Assembly: GCA_043424535.1 (NCBI GenBank)
Contig: JBHWOV010000117.1
Span: 1-5,516, forward strand
Direction: 5' to 3'
Source: DSM-111022 sp043424535
GTDB lineage: Bacteria; Bacillota; Bacilli; Lactobacillales; Aerococcaceae
Length of the DNA stretch: 5,516 nucleotides
The position numbers were made by a program, and so were the translations under genes. Below the pieces are notes generated by a model. That model was not told the DNA's origin, made no database searches, and was given only the letters and a program-made list of their open reading frames with translations. Positions 1-5,516 of this stretch are shown piece by piece. Position 1 is the stretch's first letter. Each line of letters opens with the position of its first letter.

Positions 1-66
1 CCGTCACTAAACAGAAGAAAAGCAAGATAGTAAAATTAAATATTTAATAATAGGAGGCAAACTAAA
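1..66 (+). promoter_or_regulatory. serS leader end with ribosome binding site
   Basis: This AT-rich stretch lies before serS. It carries a perfect AGGAGG at 52-57, nine bases before the ATG at 67, which supports that start. Many Firmicutes serS genes are controlled by a tRNA-Ser-sensing T-box leader, but neither the conserved T-box sequence nor a terminator hairpin is visible in these 66 bases. Any such leader, and the promoter, would be left of the window. One frame is open from base 1 to a TAG at 28-30, too short to call the end of an upstream gene. Confidence 0.75.
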
Positions 67-1368
67 ATGATAGATATCAAAGCGTTAAAAAATAATTTTG
101 ATGAAATTGCTGGCAATTTAGTAACTCGCGGAGCAACTAAAGAAGAATTAAAACAAGCAGTTGATTATTATACAGAGAGAATCGCTTTACTACCTCAATT
201 AGATAATTTAAGAAAAGAGCGTAATGATGTATCAGAACAAATTGGTGTAAATAAGCGACAAAATATTGATAGTGAATCTCAAATTCGTGAAATGCGTCAA
301 CTTGGAGATAAAATCGATGAGATTGCAAATCAGGTCAAAGAGTTAGAGAAAAAAGAATTCGATATTATGTCAGGTGTCCCGAATCTTGCAGCAGAGGGAA
401 TTCCAGTGGGTGAAGATGAAGATTCAAATGAAGAAATTCACCGTAAAGGTGACCAGCCACAATTTGATTTTGAACCCAAGGCGCATTATGAATTAGGAGA
501 AGAGTTAGGAATCTTAGACTTTGATAATGGTGCGCGTGTCGCCGGAGCAAGATTTGTTTACTATGTAGGAATGGCTGCCAGATTAGAAAGAGCAGTTTAT
601 AACTTTATGTTAGATCAACAACATGAAAATGGTTATGTTGAAATGATCCCGCCGTATTTAGTAAATAATAGAGCAATGTATGGAACAGGACAATATCCTA
701 AATTTACCGAGGATACTTATCGTGTAGATGAAGTAGAAGATCAAGCAATGACTTTGATTCCAACTTCTGAAGTGCCTTTAACAAATTATTTCGGGGACAA
801 TATTTGGGATGAAAAAGAATTACCATTCAAAGTTACTGCATTGTCACCATGTTTTCGTTCAGAAGCAGGATCAGCTGGTCGAGATACGAGAGGCTTAATT
901 CGGATGCACCAATTCCATAAAGTAGAAATGGTACGTATCTCATCACCAGAGGAATCATTCAATCAATTAGAAGAAATGACTGAAAACGGAGAAGCAATTT
1001 TAGAAAAATTAGGTCTACCATATCGTCGAATCATATTAAGTACAGGAGACATGGGCTTTTCTGCTACTAAAACATATGATATTGAAGTGTGGATGCCGGC
1101 ACAAAATACTTATCGCGAAATTTCATCTTGTTCAAATTGTCATGATTTCCAAGCGAGACGTGCACAAGTTCGTTATAGAGACGAAAATGGAACAGTGAAA
1201 TTAGCACATACCTTAAATGGTTCTGGTTTAGCTGTTGGACGTACAGTTGCCGCAATTATGGAAAATTATCAAAATGAAGACGGATCAATCGACATTCCTG
1301 AGGTTCTTATTCCATATCTTGGCGGAGTTGAACAAATTAACAAAGATAATGCAATGGGGAAAAAATAA
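67..1368 (+). CDS. serS: Seryl-tRNA synthetase
   Basis: This cytoplasmic class II aminoacyl-tRNA synthetase charges tRNA-Ser with serine using ATP. The 433 residues match the usual bacterial length of about 420-430. The N-terminal third (about residues 25-105) is rich in charged and hydrophobic heptad-like sequence, as expected for the antiparallel coiled-coil arm that grips the long variable arm of tRNA-Ser. The catalytic core follows: TSE at 233-235 in the serine-binding region, class II motif 2 around residues 262-284 (FRSEAGSAGRDTRG, then MHQFHKVE), and motif 3 at about 383-393 (LNGSGLAVGRT) with its conserved arginine R392. All key motifs are intact, so the enzyme should be active. The start is set by AGGAGG nine bases upstream and by the family-typical N-terminus (MIDIKALKNN). 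The pyridoxal kinase gene follows after 35 bases without a terminator, suggesting cotranscription. Confidence 0.98.
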   Translation: MIDIKALKNNFDEIAGNLVTRGATKEELKQAVDYYTERIALLPQLDNLRKERNDVSEQIGVNKRQNIDSESQIREMRQLGDKIDEIANQVKELEKKEFDIMSGVPNLAAEGIPVGEDEDSNEEIHRKGDQPQFDFEPKAHYELGEELGILDFDNGARVAGARFVYYVGMAARLERAVYNFMLDQQHENGYVEMIPPYLVNNRAMYGTGQYPKFTEDTYRVDEVEDQAMTLIPTSEVPLTNYFGDNIWDEKELPFKVTALSPCFRSEAGSAGRDTRGLIRMHQFHKVEMVRISSPEESFNQLEEMTENGEAILEKLGLPYRRIILSTGDMGFSATKTYDIEVWMPAQNTYREISSCSNCHDFQARRAQVRYRDENGTVKLAHTLNGSGLAVGRTVAAIMENYQNEDGSIDIPEVLIPYLGGVEQINKDNAMGKK

Positions 1369-1403
1369 ACCATTCCCTAATGAGAGACGATAGGAGCAAA
1401 TAA

Positions 1404-2264
1404 ATGAGTGAACAAGTTTTAGTCATCAATGATTTACCAGGTGTCGCTAAAGTAGCCGGGATGTCCAATCTTCCGATTTTAGAAGCAGCCCAATTTGAAG
1501 TCGCGCTACTGCCAACATTAATTTTATCTACTCATACGATGGGCTATTCAGGTTTAGTGAAGCACTATTTAAATGAATCTTTTGATGAAATATTAAATCA
1601 TTGGTTAGAATTAGAAATTGACTTCAAAGGTGTCTTGACGGGTTATTTTGCTGATAGTAAGCAAATCGATACAACGATTAACTATCTTGAAACCATTAAT
1701 TATGACAAACCTGTCATCATCGATCCGATTATGGCTGATTATGGAGAATTGTATCCAGGTTTTAGTGAAGATTTTCCAGAAAAATTCCGTAAATTAGTGA
1801 AATATGCTGATGTGATTGTTCCAAATTTAACGGAAGCATGTTTAATGACAGAATATCCTTATTCAGAAGATTTAGGTCCAGATGATTATCCAAAAATTGC
1901 ACAGAAATTGTGTGATCTTGGCGCAAAAAATGTCGTATTAACGAGTGTGTATCAAGATGAACAAAAACGAGATACTGAAACAGGATACTATGTTTACTCA
2001 GAAAATAGTCAACCATCCTATCATATGCATAACAAAGCAGATACTTGGTTTAAAGGTGTTGGCGATATTTCTGTGAGTTTAATTACTGCGTATTATCTTC
2101 TAGGTCATTCGATAAAAGAAGCAGTGGACAAAAGTTCACATTATGTCGAAAAATCCATTCAACATAGCTTATCGGTAGATCGTGATCAAAAATTAGGGAT
2201 CTATTTCGAACCGATCATCCCCGATTTTGCAAAAGAAATTGATGATTTAAGAAAATCATTGTAA
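1404..2264 (+). CDS. pdxK: Pyridoxal/pyridoxamine kinase (vitamin B6 salvage)
   Basis: This is a ribokinase-fold kinase of the PdxK/PdxY type, which phosphorylates pyridoxal, pyridoxine or pyridoxamine at the 5' hydroxyl with ATP, feeding pyridoxal phosphate supply by salvage. Its 286 residues match the family. Visible family blocks are PTLILSTHTMGY at 37-48 (substrate side), VLTGYFAD at 77-84, DPIMADYGELYPGF at 107-120, PNLTEACLMT at 140-149, and the C-terminal anion-hole motif GVGD at 218-221 with catalytic base D221. The second position is usually Thr, Ser or Ala; Val is less common but the Gly-Gly-Asp frame is kept. The ATG follows AGGAG at 1392-1396 by seven bases. It is probably the second gene of an operon with serS, ending at the terminator at 2369-2403. 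Substrate choice among the B6 vitamers cannot be read from sequence, and a hydroxymethylpyrimidine kinase (ThiD-like) activity is a less likely alternative. Confidence 0.9.
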   Translation: MSEQVLVINDLPGVAKVAGMSNLPILEAAQFEVALLPTLILSTHTMGYSGLVKHYLNESFDEILNHWLELEIDFKGVLTGYFADSKQIDTTINYLETINYDKPVIIDPIMADYGELYPGFSEDFPEKFRKLVKYADVIVPNLTEACLMTEYPYSEDLGPDDYPKIAQKLCDLGAKNVVLTSVYQDEQKRDTETGYYVYSENSQPSYHMHNKADTWFKGVGDISVSLITAYYLLGHSIKEAVDKSSHYVEKSIQHSLSVDRDQKLGIYFEPIIPDFAKEIDDLRKSL

Positions 2265-2317
2265 ATATTATATGCAATTAGGTTAAATCGAGTAGAAGTA
2301 AGCATATTTACAGCCGA

Positions 2318-2338
2318 ATTAACATTAGGAATGTTAAT
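2318..2338 (+). repeat. Perfect 9-bp inverted repeat (hairpin) in 3' region
   Basis: ATTAACATT at 2318-2326 and AATGTTAAT at 2330-2338 are perfect complements around an AGG loop. The stem is AT-rich and has no T-run after it, so it is not itself an intrinsic terminator. Flanking segments can also pair: GCAT 2302-2305 with ATGC 2337-2340 (competing with the outer end of this stem), and ATTAGGTT 2278-2285 with AACTAAT 2343-2349 apart from one bulged G. It may protect the serS-pdxK transcript 3' end or belong to a small structured RNA. Confidence 0.6.
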
Positions 2339-2368
2339 GCACAACTAATCGAAGCGATTCGAATAATG

Positions 2369-2403
2369 AATCCCTCGAAGCAAAAAGCTTCGGGGGATTT
2401 TTT
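2369..2403 (+). terminator. Strong intrinsic terminator after pdxK
   Basis: A 13-base-pair stem (2369-2381 with 2387-2399) contains a single G-U wobble and encloses an AAAAA loop. A run of six T's at 2398-2403 follows directly. On the minus strand the stem is not followed by a T-run, so termination is expected only for + strand transcripts. It ends the serS-pdxK unit about 105 bases after the pdxK stop and isolates it from the adhesin gene. Confidence 0.93.
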
Positions 2404-2508
2404 GTTTACTATAAAAATAACTAATTACAGCATTTAAGTATATTATAGCAATGTTTTTACAATACTACATTTCCATGTTGTAATATTCAAAAATACCCAA
2501 AAGGATAT

Positions 2509-2536
2509 TTACAAATATTATCTCTTAGGTCATAAT
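2509..2536 (+). promoter_or_regulatory. Candidate sigma-A promoter for the adhesin gene
   Basis: A -35-like TTACAA (2509-2514) and a -10-like CATAAT (2531-2536, five of six matches to TATAAT) are separated by 16 bases. Transcription would begin near 2543 and give a leader of about 170 bases. A weaker alternative upstream is TTACAA 2457-2462 with TAATAT 2481-2486, 18 bases apart. Promoters in such AT-rich DNA are easy to see by chance, so this is a best guess. Confidence 0.45.
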
Positions 2537-2699
2537 GGTTACATGAGAGCATTTTTAGAAAGGAAGGAGAGTGCTATCAAATAGCTGTTTGTTTTTAAAT
2601 TTTTAACATATGGAATTTTAAATGTTCAGGCAGTTTCTAAAAGTGTAAAATTAATCCTTAATGTTCTCCTGATTTTAAGTGATTAAGAATTATATTATG

Positions 2700-2705
2700 A
2701 AGGAG
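2700..2705 (+). promoter_or_regulatory. Ribosome binding site of the adhesin gene
   Basis: AAGGAG sits seven bases before the ATG at 2713. This fixes the start codon, which also gives a correct signal-peptide N-terminus (MKKNK). The AGGAG core could pair with CTCCT at 2666-2670 upstream, a possible site of translational control. Confidence 0.85.
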
Positions 2706-2712
2706 TAGATCC

Positions 2713-5516
2713 ATGAAGAAAAACAAAACATCTAAATATCCTTTCTCTGAAAAAGGACGTTTTAGTTTACGGAAATTGAGCTTCGGTTTAGTTTCGGTTT
2801 CACTTGGGATGTTTATCACAACAGATTCTGCTTCCGCCCAGGAAGGAATTGAAGGTGCAGATGCACCTGCTGCAGTCGAACAAATACCTGAATCGATACC
2901 TGTACCAACATCTCAACCTACATTTGAGATGGTTGAATCTGTGGCAGAATATGTTCCAGAAACAGTCGATGAAGCGACTACAGAAACACAAGTTGAAGAG
3001 TCTGTTGAATCAACAGAACCAGTAGAATCAGAAACTACAGAAGAATCTGGAAAAGATTCAGCCGAATCAGCCAATAAACCGACATCAGATAAATCAGCGC
3101 CTCAGTCTAATAACGCAGGTACAAAAGCTTCAGATAAAGTAGAAACAACAGCTGAATCAGAAGAACAAACTTCTACTGATAGTGAAGAATCAGCGGATGA
3201 AACAACTACAACAGAATCATCCAATAGCGCTGCACCAATCTCTGATGCACCTGAAACAGTTGACCAATCATCTGAAGATGCTAACGTTATTGCACGACGT
3301 GAAGATTTCACTAATTTAACGCAAGAAGTGTTAGCATCAACCGATCCAAGAGCGACATTGCGCCGTCATTTAAGCGAAGTGTATGAAAGTGAAGATGTTG
3401 AAGGTATTTTAAATCATGTGAACTTCAATGCAATTAATTCACCGGAATCACTCTATGAAGAAATCGCAAAAGCCGGCGTTATTTATGCGGATTCACAACG
3501 AAAATCAGCCCAAGTCTTTGCAGTAATGCCAGCAAATGCTCGTGCTACTGTCGGAGTTGGTCAAAATGTGAATCATTTGGTTGATGTTTATAAAGCTAAA
3601 TTAAATAACAATCAAATGGATCCCAATAATAGCGGATCAGCACGATTGGCTGGAGAATTCATTGTAAATGGTGATGTAAAAGCTGGCGATTATTTTACAC
3701 TTACTATTCCTAATGAAATGACTATGAATGGTGATTCAGACTATTCAAGAAATGATTTCAAATTAGAAAACAGAAATTTAGTCGGTATTAATGGTGAAAT
3801 AATTGCTAATGGAGTATATGATACCCAAGCTAAGACATTAACTTATACATTTACAGATTATGTTAATGATAAAGAAAATATTATTGGTGCATTTGATCTG
3901 CCAATTTTTACAGATCGAAAAAATACACCCAATAGTAAATCATTTAATGCTACTTTTAATTTAGCCGGTGAAAATTATACTGAACCATATACAATCTCTT
4001 ATCGTACACCGAAAGTAACGAATCCTTATGGAGTTGGATCAACTTCTATTATCACAAATGTAGATAATACAGGTGGCAATCATTATCAACATATTGTGTA
4101 TGTCAATCCATCAGCAAATGCACTTAATAATACATGGGTTAGTTTATATCCAAGTCAATTTGATGGACGTCCTTCAAGTGCTCAAGTAGATTCTAGAAAT
4201 TCAACGATACGTGTTTATCAAGTTCCTAGTACGATCACTTTAAATGATAGTTATCATGTCGATACGAATAAACTTATACCTGTAAATATTACCCCTCAAT
4301 ATGGAACTACTAGTGGCACTTCATATGCTAATTTGTATTTTGGTAATATCAGATCGCCATATGTGATTGTTCTTGATAGTAAATTTACTGGGACTATTGG
4401 TTCAGATACGATTGCACCATTAAAACACCGTGTAAGAACAACAGCAAACAACTCAACATTTGACTGGAATGATACCTTTGGGTTACGGACGTCTTCCGGG
4501 ACAGCCATTGGTGAAGAAAAATCTGGAGCATTCCTGGAACATCACCGATATGAAACAGTCGATCAAAATGGCAACTTATTATCAATTGATGATAAAGTTA
4601 TAGGCACTCCACAGACAGGTAAGTCAACAGAACAATACACGACTGCAAAAAAAGATCGTGAAGGTTATCAGTTGACATCTGTTGAGAATCCTATCAATAG
4701 ACCAAATTACAATCAAAATGGGTCTACTGCTAGAGGATACTTTGAACCAGGTGTAACGAAAGAAATTACTTACGTTTACCAACGCGTTCAACAAGTGGAA
4801 GAACCACAAGAACTCTACGAAATGACCGTTGAAGATTCTAGTTTCAAGACACAGTTCCGTTATAATGGTGCGGTTGCACCGGGACAGATTGTCAAAGTAC
4901 AAGAGGGTCGCGACGAGCGTGTTCGCGTCTTGTATCGTCACGTCGATCCAGAAACGATTCCCAATTTCACGCCAACTAACTTCGTTCAAATGCGTGGCGA
5001 ATACTGGGAAGAAGTATCGCGGGAAGTGATTCAAACAGCCCAAGATGAAATCTTCGAGTATAACTTTGAAACGATTACGGAAACTCGGACAAATCAAGAC
5101 GGTAGTGTAACCATCGTTTATAACACGGGCCGTGAAGTGCATATTCCAGCACCCAAACCAGCGGAACCTATCCCACCGAAAGATCCTTTACTTCCGAAAG
5201 AACCGATTATCATTACGGAACGTGTGACAGACACGCATCCAGAAACAGGCGAACAAGTCCCTGGAACACGTATTACCGTTCGAATCTTTAATCCGAATAC
5301 AAATGAATTCGAAAAAGAAGAAGTTCAGTTCATTCCGGATGGAAAAGATGGTGCTGATGGGGCACAAGGTGCTAAAGGTGAAGATGGTAAATCACCTACC
5401 GCCGAAGTAACAGACAACGGCGATGGCACGCATACTGTGACAATCACCAACCCAGATGGCTCAACGACAACAACGACTATCCGAGATGGAAAGGACGGTC
5501 AAGACGGAGCCGATGG
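2713..5516 (+). CDS. YSIRK-type MSCRAMM-like surface adhesin, 3' end cut by the window
   Basis: The frame is open for 934 codons to the right edge without a stop, so the protein is longer. Residues 1-42 form a YSIRK-type signal peptide: basic start, PFSEKGR, then FSLRKLSFGLVSVSLG (17-32), with likely cleavage after ASA at 42. Such signals mark proteins exported at the septum and usually anchored by sortase. Residues 43-195 are Ser/Thr/Glu/Ala-rich and look disordered. Residues 196-275 look helical and are unassigned. Residues 278-600 resemble the N2-N3 ligand-binding region of SdrG/ClfA-type adhesins, with TYTFTDYV at 377-384. Residues 605-691 are MucBP-like, 700-780 G5-like, 813-831 Pro-rich, and from 877 collagen-like Gly-X-Y tracts alternate with a beta module. 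The expected LPXTG anchor is out of view. Host ligand is unknown; fibrinogen, collagen or glycans are all possible. It lies downstream of a terminator, so it is its own transcription unit. Base composition rises in GC toward the 3' part. Confidence 0.92.
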   Translation, partial: MKKNKTSKYPFSEKGRFSLRKLSFGLVSVSLGMFITTDSASAQEGIEGADAPAAVEQIPESIPVPTSQPTFEMVESVAEYVPETVDEATTETQVEESVESTEPVESETTEESGKDSAESANKPTSDKSAPQSNNAGTKASDKVETTAESEEQTSTDSEESADETTTTESSNSAAPISDAPETVDQSSEDANVIARREDFTNLTQEVLASTDPRATLRRHLSEVYESEDVEGILNHVNFNAINSPESLYEEIAKAGVIYADSQRKSAQVFAVMPANARATVGVGQNVNHLVDVYKAKLNNNQMDPNNSGSARLAGEFIVNGDVKAGDYFTLTIPNEMTMNGDSDYSRNDFKLENRNLVGINGEIIANGVYDTQAKTLTYTFTDYVNDKENIIGAFDLPIFTDRKNTPNSKSFNATFNLAGENYTEPYTISYRTPKVTNPYGVGSTSIITNVDNTGGNHYQHIVYVNPSANALNNTWVSLYPSQFDGRPSSAQVDSRNSTIRVYQVPSTITLNDSYHVDTNKLIPVNITPQYGTTSGTSYANLYFGNIRSPYVIVLDSKFTGTIGSDTIAPLKHRVRTTANNSTFDWNDTFGLRTSSGTAIGEEKSGAFLEHHRYETVDQNGNLLSIDDKVIGTPQTGKSTEQYTTAKKDREGYQLTSVENPINRPNYNQNGSTARGYFEPGVTKEITYVYQRVQQVEEPQELYEMTVEDSSFKTQFRYNGAVAPGQIVKVQEGRDERVRVLYRHVDPETIPNFTPTNFVQMRGEYWEEVSREVIQTAQDEIFEYNFETITETRTNQDGSVTIVYNTGREVHIPAPKPAEPIPPKDPLLPKEPIIITERVTDTHPETGEQVPGTRITVRIFNPNTNEFEKEEVQFIPDGKDGADGAQGAKGEDGKSPTAEVTDNGDGTHTVTITNPDGSTTTTTIRDGKDGQDGAD
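3544..4512 (+). other. N2-N3 ligand-binding region (SdrG/ClfA-like)
   Basis: This part of the adhesin (residues 278-600) reads as two Ig-like beta domains. The first ends with TYTFTDYV (377-384, nt 3841-3864), the conserved latch-cleft strand of staphylococcal MSCRAMMs. The second has the typical closing block ANLYFGNI followed by SPYVIVLDSKF (about 539-558), close in pattern to the SdrG C-terminal domain. In this family a peptide ligand is trapped between the two domains by 'dock, lock and latch'. A small-residue stretch, RTSSGTAIGE at 592-601, is a plausible latch strand by position. The ligand cannot be inferred from sequence. Confidence 0.8.
4525..5052 (+). other. MucBP-like and G5-like domains of the adhesin
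   Basis: Residues 605-691 follow the MucBP pattern: a YETVDQNGNLL opening strand, a TPQTGKSTEQYTT middle, EGYQL, and the closing ITYVYQR. Residues 700-780 resemble a G5 domain: FKTQFRYNGAVAPGQ followed by VKVQEGRDERVRVLY. G5 modules are linked to adhesion, and in some proteins to glycan or zinc-dependent self-association. MucBP modules bind mucin glycans in some lactobacilli or serve as stalks. The MucBP match looks reasonable. The G5 match is weaker because the Trp-containing segment at 757-776 is not typical. Confidence 0.6.
5341..5516 (+). repeat. Start of collagen-like / beta-module repeat array
   Basis: Residues 877-894 are six Gly-X-Y triplets (GKDGADGAQGAKGEDGKS). A module of about 31 residues follows (895-925), centred on NGDGTHTVTITNPDG and a Thr-rich strand, and then a second Gly-X-Y tract begins (GKDGQDGAD) and is cut by the window edge. 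The Lys/Asp/Glu triplets suit triple-helix stabilisation by charge pairs, as in bacterial collagens lacking hydroxyproline. In similar Firmicutes surface proteins this unit recurs many times as a stalk. Only about one unit is visible here, so copy number is unknown. Confidence 0.8.

Larger units (their letters stand above)
2404..2712 (+). promoter_or_regulatory. Intergenic regulatory region and 5' leader of the adhesin gene
   Basis: This 309-base stretch holds no convincing gene on either strand. It contains two promoter-like pairs, three TTACAA hexamers (2457-2462 and 2509-2514 direct, 2478-2483 inverted), a purine-rich tract AAAGGAAGGAG at 2559-2569, a 5-bp hairpin GCTAT/ATAGC at 2573-2585, a CTTAAT/ATTAAG inverted repeat (2657-2662, 2682-2687), a CTCCT at 2666-2670 able to pair with AGGAG, and the adhesin's ribosome binding site. 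The likely transcript leader is about 170 bases, long for a bacterial gene, which leaves room for control at the RNA level. Confidence 0.6.

Noticed and set aside
1..66. T-box riboswitch for serS
   Set aside because: It would be expected for this gene, but no T-box sequence or terminator is visible in the bases present; it may lie left of the window.
2622..2648. Eight-codon frame starting with ATG in the adhesin leader
   Set aside because: No ribosome binding site precedes it, and frames this short are expected by chance.
2804..3025. 73-codon + strand frame near the start of the adhesin
   Set aside because: It is an out-of-frame shadow of the Ser/Thr/Glu-rich segment. Its Gln/Leu/Lys-rich product results from repetitive GAA/ACA codons, and it has no ribosome binding site of its own.
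3102..3311. 69-codon minus-strand frame rich in Ser and Val
   Set aside because: It is a mirror of the low-complexity Ser/Thr/Glu codons of the adhesin, with no independent support.
4624..5142. 172-codon open frame on the minus strand
   Set aside because: It lies wholly antisense to the MucBP-like and G5-like coding sequence. It has no recognisable domain, an implausible composition rich in Phe, Ile and Arg, and the opposite strand has clear domain motifs.
5341..5516. Repeated sequence as a possible CRISPR or mobile repeat
   Set aside because: The repetition is in phase with codons and encodes Gly-X-Y triplets, so it is a protein repeat.
2713..5516. Adhesin as a pseudogene because it lacks a stop and an anchor
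   Set aside because: The frame is uninterrupted up to the window edge with intact signal peptide and domains, so the missing end is due to the window boundary.

Overview
This is ordinary low-GC Firmicutes chromosome: AT-rich, strong AGGAGG-type ribosome binding sites, all genes on the + strand. The seryl-tRNA synthetase, the pyridoxal-kinase-type vitamin B6 kinase and the YSIRK-type cell-wall adhesin fit Lactobacillales. My best guess is an Aerococcaceae-like host (Aerococcus/Facklamia/Globicatella group), with Staphylococcaceae as the main alternative. That placement is recognition by eye, not a search result.

Layout: 1-66 is the tail of a leader with the serS ribosome binding site. 67-1368 is a complete serS. 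After a 35-nt gap, 1404-2264 is a pyridoxal/pyridoxamine kinase gene, very probably cotranscribed with serS. 2265-2403 is a structured 3' region: a 9-bp perfect hairpin, further possible pairings, then a strong intrinsic terminator at 2369-2403 that closes the operon. 2404-2712 is a noncoding, very AT-rich regulatory region with candidate promoters, repeated TTACAA hexamers, a purine-rich Shine-Dalgarno-like tract followed by a small hairpin, and the true ribosome binding site of the next gene. From 2713 to the right edge runs one uninterrupted reading frame of 934 codons with no stop: the N-terminal part of a large surface adhesin.

The adhesin is the most interesting item. Reading along it: a YSIRK-type signal peptide, a disordered Ser/Thr/Glu-rich stretch, a predicted helical segment I do not recognise, an SdrG/ClfA-like ligand-binding N2-N3 region with the TYTFTDYV latch-cleft motif, a MucBP-like domain, a G5-like domain, a Pro-rich linker, and the start of an array alternating collagen-like Gly-X-Y tracts with a short beta module. 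The C-terminal anchor (LPXTG expected) lies outside the window. The two upstream genes are housekeeping and have no evident functional link to the adhesin; the terminator separates the two units.

I see no rRNA, tRNA, CRISPR array, transposase, toxin-antitoxin pair or defence system. Nothing amounts to a wholly new system. The novelty candidates are the mosaic build of the adhesin, its unassigned helical segment, and the leader and 3' UTR structures.
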